Assembly (NCBI GenBank): GCA_036346395.1
Contig: CM070609.1
Location: 25,045,223-25,109,222, forward strand
Source of the DNA: Hsuehochloa calcarea
Lineage: Eukaryota; Streptophyta; Magnoliopsida; Poales; Poaceae
Length of the DNA: 64,000 nucleotides
Direction: 5' to 3'
Below the pieces are notes generated by a model that did no database searches, had not been told where the DNA came from, and saw nothing but the letters and a program-made list of their open reading frames with translations. Below, one piece after another: positions 57,409 to 64,000 of this stretch. Numbering within the stretch: position 1 is the first letter of the stretch; each line of letters begins with the position of its first letter. The position numbers and the translations under genes are program-made.

Positions 57409-59913
57409 TGTAATACCCCAGCCCAACATTGAGCATACAATGCTACTAAACTACTCCAACCATTTAATTTACATCAACTTACTATAAAATTACAGCAAGC
57501 ATAATACTATGCCAATCATAGATAATCTAATCCTAGAAGCATAGCAATGTAATAAGCCAAGATTAACGCAAACCAACCATCTAAGGTTATTCAATACCAT
57601 CATGCCCTACGTATAAATCATCATATTATTCTAAAAGTTTCTCATGTCCAATGAATCAACTAATTGGGTGTAGTGTATGATTCCAAGTGCGCTAGCCCTT
57701 CCCGAGTCAAACATCATCAACGGTCACCTAAAAATAACAATAGAGCAAGAACGGGTCTAAGGCTCAGCAAATACATAATAAAGCCATAAACAATAGTTTA
57801 TCAACCATAATCAAAGTTATCATCATCGTCCATCTATTTAATGACATTCTCGTACTCAAACAAACAAGCCATATACCATATATGTAAAGTTGCATAATTT
57901 AACAATTTACTCATATATGCGAATGCACCAACATGCTCATGCTCATATACATCTCATCTACTGATACCAGTCGAGTGGAGTGTTCACCCGTCGATGACAC
58001 ACTCTATCCTTCACTCCCGTGAAGTCCCTACCGAAGTAGGATTTTATCTAGAGCACTCCCGAATAGTCACGTATCTTTCTCACCGACCTTACCGGAATAG
58101 TTACATGACTTACTCACCGACCTGGCTCGTGCAACTCCTGTCATGATGGATGTAAATGATGCAACATCTTTAATAATTCATCAACATAATTAATCTCATT
58201 TACTCAACATCTCATTCTCGTTAACTCAATATCATAATCTCATTCACTCAAGGTCATCAATATCATGTATAAGAATAAGCTTAATGAAATTATAATAAAT
58301 AGCATAATAAGTAATATCAATGATCATGGCGAACAACCCATTGTTCACCACTCTACTATGTACTTGCCTTAACCGAGAGACAGATGACGACGGAAAGGCT
58401 CTAACCCCGGTGCTCACCACCACCTGACAACCGTAAAGTATACTAAATATAACATTCAAAAGTACACAGCATAGCAATGGAACAAAATGAAATCAATTGC
58501 TCTTAATCGCAACCCGAGACCTAGCCGATACACTCTCAAATCTCAATCTGTCCAAACAGACAACTATCAAAGGAAAATCCATAAGTTTTGAGTAAAAACT
58601 TCAAAAGTCATGAATCTAATTTTTATGAAATAAACATTAGCATATCTACAACTTCTCAGGTGACCGAAAGATCAAATAATCCCATCTAAGCTTTTGTTTT
58701 TAATTCCGAAGACTGTTCTGTCATCTTCAGTACTACTAACTTGGGAATTTTGTAACTTTTATTTGGTACATCCAAATTTAATGGTCTAGGACTCTCTGTA
58801 AATATAACAAAATTATCTACAATAACTTACTTGTCGAGATTCTCTAATTCGGCCATTAACATGTTCTATTCTATAGTTAAAAACTTGAAGTCAGAATCTG
58901 ACAGTCCGAAGGAACAGCAGTACAAAAAAACTCCATATCTTTCCAATTACCGAACCACAATTCATGATCTTTATCAATCTGGAAAGCTAATAAAAGTTCC
59001 TATGAAAGTTGTGTTGGGAGACCCCCTTGAATCGGTCATTATCTAAACCTCATCTATTAAAAACGACGACTGTAGTAATCTCGTCAGGGTTTCTAGATAG
59101 CAGTAAATAAACTAACGTATCTCCCAATCTACAACTACAAATTGGGTGATCTTAGTCTCTATAGAAAGTTGAGAACAAACTCCACAAATCTCTAGGAGAC
59201 GACAAATCCAAATTTCGCAATTATGGAATCAAAAACTACAGCGCAATACTATCAGCAGAAAACCGATCTTCTATCCGAAACTACAGTTCTGTTCCCTTCG
59301 GTTATTAAGTCATATCTCACACCACTGATAATAATTGCATGAAAATTGGTATAAATATAGATACACAAGTTATCTACAAGATTTAAAATTTTCATCCCAA
59401 GCTGTGATCGTTTGACCACTCAAACAGATCACCTACCAACACTACTTTGTGCTAAAACTGCAGTAGTCTAGGCTGACAAAACCCTTCTCAAAACTGGTGC
59501 TCCTCTCAACTAATCATCAATCCAACTGTACAAATATAAGATTGCAAGTCAAGAACATACTGACCAAGTTTGAGCACGATCGGATGATGTTTGATGCTCC
59601 GATCGATGTCTTGATTAAAGCTACGTAGAATCACTCGAGATGGAATAGGGAGATGGGGGGTGGCAGCTGGTTTGGGGGAGAAGGAGGGGAGGGGCGCAAG
59701 GGAGGGGAGAGGGAGCTAGGGTTGGCTGCCCCTCTCCCTAAAATTAGCCCCCTAATGGGCCAAATGCCGTGGGTCGAAAGCCCACAGCCTAGGTTCTCTT
59801 ACTTTAGCAAACAAACCCTTCTGAAACCTCAAATTCTGACTTTTTCCTCTTTTCATTCTCTTAATTCCTCCTCTAATCTTATTGTACTCACTAATGATAG
59901 TCGGGATATTACA
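57409..59913 (-). mobile_element. Solo LTR-like element C (2505 bp)
   Basis: The termini are TGTAATACCCCAGCCC and GGGATATTACA, with an exact target duplication ATTTC (57404-57408 and 59914-59918). It shares the ends and general layout of A, but its interior is diverged, for example GAGACAGATGACGACGG in place of A's GAGAACGAGGGATGTAC. It is non-coding and lies in the same orientation as A. Confidence 0.85.
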
Positions 59914-59918
59914 ATTTC

Positions 59919-60146
59919 TCTTCCAACCCCTAAGGTATTTACTTTGATTCACTTGTTTCTCATCTATTTTTGGGATCTATCTCATTTTTTAGGGTTGGAA
60001 TAAAAATGTGCATGACTAAGTCAATTTCTCTTGAAAAATGTAATTAGTGTTTGATGACTTATCATGTCGATTCCATCGATTTATTCATGTCAAACACTAG
60101 TTAGAATAAAAATTGAAAGATTGCCCTAAAATTTCGGGAACTACGG
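59919..60146 (+). other. Sirevirus spacer between elements C and D
   Basis: AT-rich non-coding host sequence (CAAACACTAGTTAGAATAAA) runs to the TACGG duplication of element D. No gene is seen. Confidence 0.45.
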
Positions 60147-62237
60147 TGTAATACCCCGAAATTTATTCGGGCGAATAGGAGAGTATTCGGGGGAAAGAGT
60201 TAAACAGGGATTATAATTTTCAGTGATCTCAAGGGGGTTTCCGCGAATTCCCGACATCCTGGGCATTGGGCCACGGCCCATGTGGCCCAAGAGGGGGCTG
60301 GCCAAAGGGGGGATGACCTTCCCCCAAAAACCCTAAACCCCCTTCCCCCTTCCCCCTTTCCCCCACTTGGAGCCGCCACCCTCCTCCCTGCCGTGCGCCA
60401 CTTTCTCCTTCCTCCTGCGCCTGATTTATTTGTCAGATTTGGGTAAGTTCCGTACGTTTTCTGATCTGTCAACCTCTTAGAAAGTTGTATCCCTTGGTCT
60501 TATCTTTCTTTAGGCACTGAGATAATCCGATTTGGAGTTACGGTTTAGGAGATATGACCATTTTCGTATGACTATTTAGGAGAGCTGACGGGATTTGGCA
60601 GTTTGCTTGTCTGGCTATTATGAATTATTTAGAAGCCGAATCAGAAAGGCTACCCAAAGTTAATGTTGTAGAGAATTCAGTAATCTTTCTAGGTTGATAA
60701 AGAACACAATTTTTAGGGTTGGAAATCAAAAGTTATGGAATTTTAACCGCGCGCTGTTCTGTCTGTCTGAGAATTAGGGAATGTCGGTTTGTTCCTCGGT
60801 TTTGATATAGTTATATTCAGATCCAGGACGGCCACCCAAAACGATTTTTGAAGATAATTTCAGCATGATTCCATGTTTATAAAGATCACCTCCATTGGAT
60901 CAGTAGAATGAAAGTTATGTCATTTTATCTATTGCTGTTCTGTAATCTGGACAGATGTTTGTCAGTTGTTTTCAACGGCTGTTTAGCCAACTGTTTTTGC
61001 CGAATCAGAGAACCCCATCAACTAGAGTTTCATAGCTTGGTTCGTTAGGATTCATTGAGCACTGGTTTCAAGTCATTCCGAGTTACAGATATTTAATTAT
61101 GGTTTTTATTGTACCGCTGCCCAGTAGGGCTATAATCTGGCTGATTAGTTAGATTGTCAGTTTGAACCCGTTGATTGTGTTGGATAGTTAGAGGGTTATG
61201 GTAGGACACTTGTAGTTTGTCTTACCTTGTTATACTTATTTCGAATAAATATTTGTGTAGGCGGTGAAGCGGTGAGTGGAGGGGCATCTTCGTTGCCTTC
61301 TAACACGTCACAGCGCGGAAGGCGAGTACCTTGTCTTATCATAATGAATGGTGTTGATTGTGTATGGATGAATTGTTAGTCTTGCTATTCATGTTCGTAT
61401 GCCATGTATATTTCTTCATTATGATGTCATAAGAGTTCATTGCATGAAGTTCATTCCGTTCACGCATTTATTTCATGTTGACCACGGATGTGGAAAATTG
61501 TAAGTCTCATCAATTCCAGTATAGGCACGTAAGACCCACCACTCCAATGTGGGCAATGTTGGCCACCACTCCAATGTGGGCAATTTCGAACACCCGTATG
61601 AAACGTTCTTCATACGGTGATTGGATCCCCGGACTTTGTTAAGTACGGTCTTAAGTGAGCACCGACGGGTGTGTCACTCGCTATACCGGTATAAGCTATT
61701 GAGCAGTCCATTCCTTCAATGCATCCTTTCATTCCATTCATTCATGTATTCATTCCATTCATTCATATATGTGTTCCAAGAATTGTTCATACTTCAATTG
61801 AGTTGGCTTGTCCACTCTATGCTTGATTTATCTTGTATGGTACTTGCTGAGTTTCGACTCATTCTTGCTTTATGTATTCATTTAGGTGAACGTTGATGAT
61901 GGCCTTGTGGGAAGGGATTAGTCAAGCACATTTCACTCAGTTCACCATTATTCATCTTCCTTGCTAAGTTCGATTATGTCTTTCAGTTGTCAAATGAGGA
62001 ACTGTAATAAATAAGGTTAAGAATACATGTTATTTAGTTTTGGTAATTGCTGTTAGTGGCTTCTCTGAAGTTCTCACCGTTTATATGCTGATGGATTCGT
62101 TCTTTATTCCTGTTATGCTAGTATTACCATTGAACTCTTCGATTGATTATAGAAGTTCATATTAAATTCTTCCGCATTGTGGTTGTATGTAGATTCTTTT
62201 GGTAACATTTTGGCTTCCGGATAGCCAGGGTGTTACA
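60147..62237 (+). mobile_element. Solo LTR-like element D (2091 bp)
   Basis: It starts TGTAATACCCCGAAATTT and ends CAGGGTGTTACA. The target duplication TACGG is exact (60142-60146 and 62238-62242), and the host palindromes (TACGGTACTACCG) resume straight after. It shares phrases with B (TCAACCTCTTAGAAAGTTGT, GATAAAGAACACAATTTTTAG) but is diverged. It is non-coding. Confidence 0.87.
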
Positions 62238-62242
62238 TACGG

Positions 62243-62419
62243 TACTACCGCCCCGTGGTCGCTGGTACTACCAACTTGCAGTAATACCGGATATCAATGC
62301 CGGTTCTACCAACTTGCGATAATACCGGATATCAACAGCGGTACTACCACTCCAGAAGAGAAAACTTAATTTAATCATACTATTTTGTATAAATCCTATT
62401 CTAATTATCTCTTATTGTC
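62243..62419 (+). repeat. Sirevirus spacer palindromes before the env-like region
   Basis: GGTACTACCGC, CTGGTACTACCAAC and AATACCGGATATCAA(C/T) repeat from 62243 to 62352, followed by an AT-rich stretch leading to ATG 62420. Confidence 0.65.
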
Positions 62420-63671
62420 ATGCCAAGTACAAAGAAACCGTCTCTTCGCAAAGGGGCCACTCACGATGGAGATCCTGAAGAGCGCTATGATCCCCCTGCA
62501 TCGAGTGCTGGACCTTCTCGCCAGAGAGACCTTCGAGGAATGCAGCATCAAGAAGATCTCCGATGGATGAAAGTTACTCAGAGACTTAGTCTTTTCTTCT
62601 TGCTATATGGGAGAGAGATCAACGGACATCTTCTAAGAAGCATGCTGCAGAACTTGAAAGTGAAGAATATGAGAGTAGTGAGGAGTCCTCTCAAGAAGAA
62701 ACTGAGAGTGATGAGGAGATGGCCGAGGACGAAGAGCCTCTAGTAGACCTCATGCTGATTTCCAGTGACAACTATGCTCTACTTCACCATATTAATCAAT
62801 ATGAGAAGTCCAACAATTCCACAGATACAAGGTTCCACACTAGATTTCAGAAAGAAGTCTTTGCTCATCTCTACAATTAGAACCGATAATTTGCATATCA
62901 GGAGTATGTGGACTGGGCTCATTTTAACTCTCTTGATAAATATGATGGACCCTACAAATTATTTCAGGCAATTGGTCTTCGTGACATTGTGGCTTTGAAG
63001 TGTGACTATAATGAAGAGATTATCCGATATTTTTATGCCACTATCCATGTGTCAGCATCTTTTGATCATTTGATATGGATGACTGGAACTCAAAGATATC
63101 AAGCCTCTAAGGCAGACTTTGAACGTGCTTTGAGAACCTACATGGGGACATAAGAAAAACTTTTTGATAGAGATGCTCTCAGAATTCCAGCTTACAAACA
63201 GTTTTATGATGAAAATATCAACTTTGTACCTGGAAGGATTGGAGGCTTTCTCTCTCTACCAAGCTTGATTAACAGAATCATCAACCATACATTCTTTCCC
63301 AAGAGTGAAAACTTTGATGCCATTCGAGGGTATGCATGGAATATCATTTATAACATATTCATGGCCGAAAGTTTGATGTGGTTGAATTGATAATAAGAGA
63401 GATTAGCTCGTCCGAGAATGACAGAGTCAATAGGATCTACTTTGAGCCATATATTATGGCTCCCATTTTGAGATTGACTCAGTTTAAAGGACGACGACCA
63501 GGAGTGCACAAGGCTTACAAGCCCAGGGAAGGGGCCCCAGTGCCTGCAGCTATACCACCTCCTGCTCCAGTAGTACGCCCTCAGGCTCTAGCAGATCAAG
63601 CCTCTCTCACTCATACGCTCTCAGATGTCATGGAGATTAGAGACTCTCAACAGAGATCGGAGGAGGCTTAG
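62420..63671 (+). pseudogene. Sirevirus env-like region, broken
   Basis: The first segment starts MPSTKKPSLRKG and continues YDPPASSAGPSRQRD. After frame changes, 62908-63153 encodes DWAHFNSLDKYDGPYKLFQA and IIRYFYATIHVSASFDHLIW, followed by AYKQFYDENINFVPGRIGGF. The last frame, 63378-63671, has a proline/alanine-rich part and a short C-terminal helix. Position 3' of pol and the following GATGCCAAAGGGGGAGAAG identify this as the Sirevirus env-like gene, whose function is unknown. At least three frame changes or stops interrupt it. The segments are described as found and not joined. Confidence 0.7.
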
Positions 63672-64000
63672 ATGGAAACCAATAATAGGATTGCCGCTCT
63701 GACAGATCAAGTTCACTCCCGCCAGCAACCTTTATCTACTTCAACTCGTTATGGACGTCGTCGCCTCAACACTCCTCCACAAGATTCTTATGTCCAAGAC
63801 TAATACCTTTGGTCCTTGATGCCAAAGGGGGAGAAGCTTCAAGATTCAAGATCAAAAGATTTAGGGGGAGCTTAGCTTTTAGGGAACATCTTATTAGCTA
63901 TTATCTATGATTGGAACAATATGTTTTATATCTATGTTTGTAAGACCTTATTGGTTTTCTCTAATACTTGTTATATTGAACTTGTTTATTGAATGCTCTT
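63672..64000 (+). other. Sirevirus sequence with polypurine strings, running to the window end
   Basis: GCCAAAGGGGGAGAAG (about 63822) and TTTAGGGGGAGCTTAGC (about 63860) are polypurine strings of the type repeated in Sireviruses before the 3' LTR. The 3' LTR itself is not within the window. Confidence 0.65.

Larger units (their letters stand above)
46424..64000 (+). mobile_element. Sirevirus (Maximus-like Ty1-copia) retrotransposon, extends past the window
   Basis: The order is 5' LTR to 47876, primer-binding site, gag, protease, integrase, RT, RNase H, then a spacer with GGTACTACCG palindromes, an env-like region, and the Sirevirus-type phrase GATGCCAAAGGGGGAGAAG (63820) with further AGGGGGAG tracts. 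An env-like region downstream of pol and repeated polypurine strings are Sirevirus hallmarks. The 3' LTR is outside the window. Four solo-LTR-like elements (48669, 55161, 57409, 60147) account for about 8.7 kb of the length. Numerous stops make it defective. Confidence 0.9.

Overview
The window is nuclear DNA of a grass (Poaceae, probably a panicoid). The evidence is spliced plant genes with a very GC-rich first exon, a CACTA transposon with TTTGCCGAGTG subterminal repeats, a Sirevirus-type Ty1-copia element, and Tourist- and Stowaway-type MITEs. No bacterial, CRISPR, tRNA or rRNA feature is visible. This is a transposon-dominated interval with two ordinary host genes.

Layout: 1-5200 is non-genic repeat sequence: a degenerate higher-order array, AACCGTCTGTGAT palindromes, tandem repeats, a foldback MITE and a TA-microsatellite-flanked duplication. 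5272-17856 (minus) is a complete 15-exon gene for an NSUN2/TRM4-type RNA cytosine-C5 methyltransferase (878 aa by my splicing). Intron 12 carries a full-length 5.2-kb Ty1-copia element with identical 153-bp LTRs and an AGAAG target duplication. 19021-28280 is a decayed CACTA (En/Spm) element with TNP2-type and TNPA-like genes, TTTGCCGAGTG arrays at both ends, and a large palindrome with two 516-bp arms. 28281-34990 holds a possible hAT end, a broken Ty1-copia and LTR-like debris. 34990-39863 is a minus-oriented Sirevirus LTR interrupted by a 3.8-kb LTR-like insertion. 41771-44148 (plus) is an intact three-exon class III peroxidase gene (343 aa) with a TATA box upstream and a 347-bp Tourist-like MITE downstream. 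45500-46423 contains a duplicated promoter-like block, CCGCACG/CATGCGG repeats and an orphan TATA/RY promoter-like segment. 46424-64000 is a plus-strand Sirevirus (5' LTR, gag, pol, env-like region) that runs off the window and has been hit by four solo-LTR-like insertions with 5-bp target duplications.

The two host genes are unrelated: one modifies RNA, the other encodes a predicted secreted haem peroxidase. The rest records nested transposition. The most unusual structures are the 1.08-kb CACTA palindrome, the alternating-orientation set of four related solo LTRs inside one Sirevirus, and a young-looking copia insertion (identical LTRs) whose pol is nevertheless full of frameshifts. I see no convincing new biological system.
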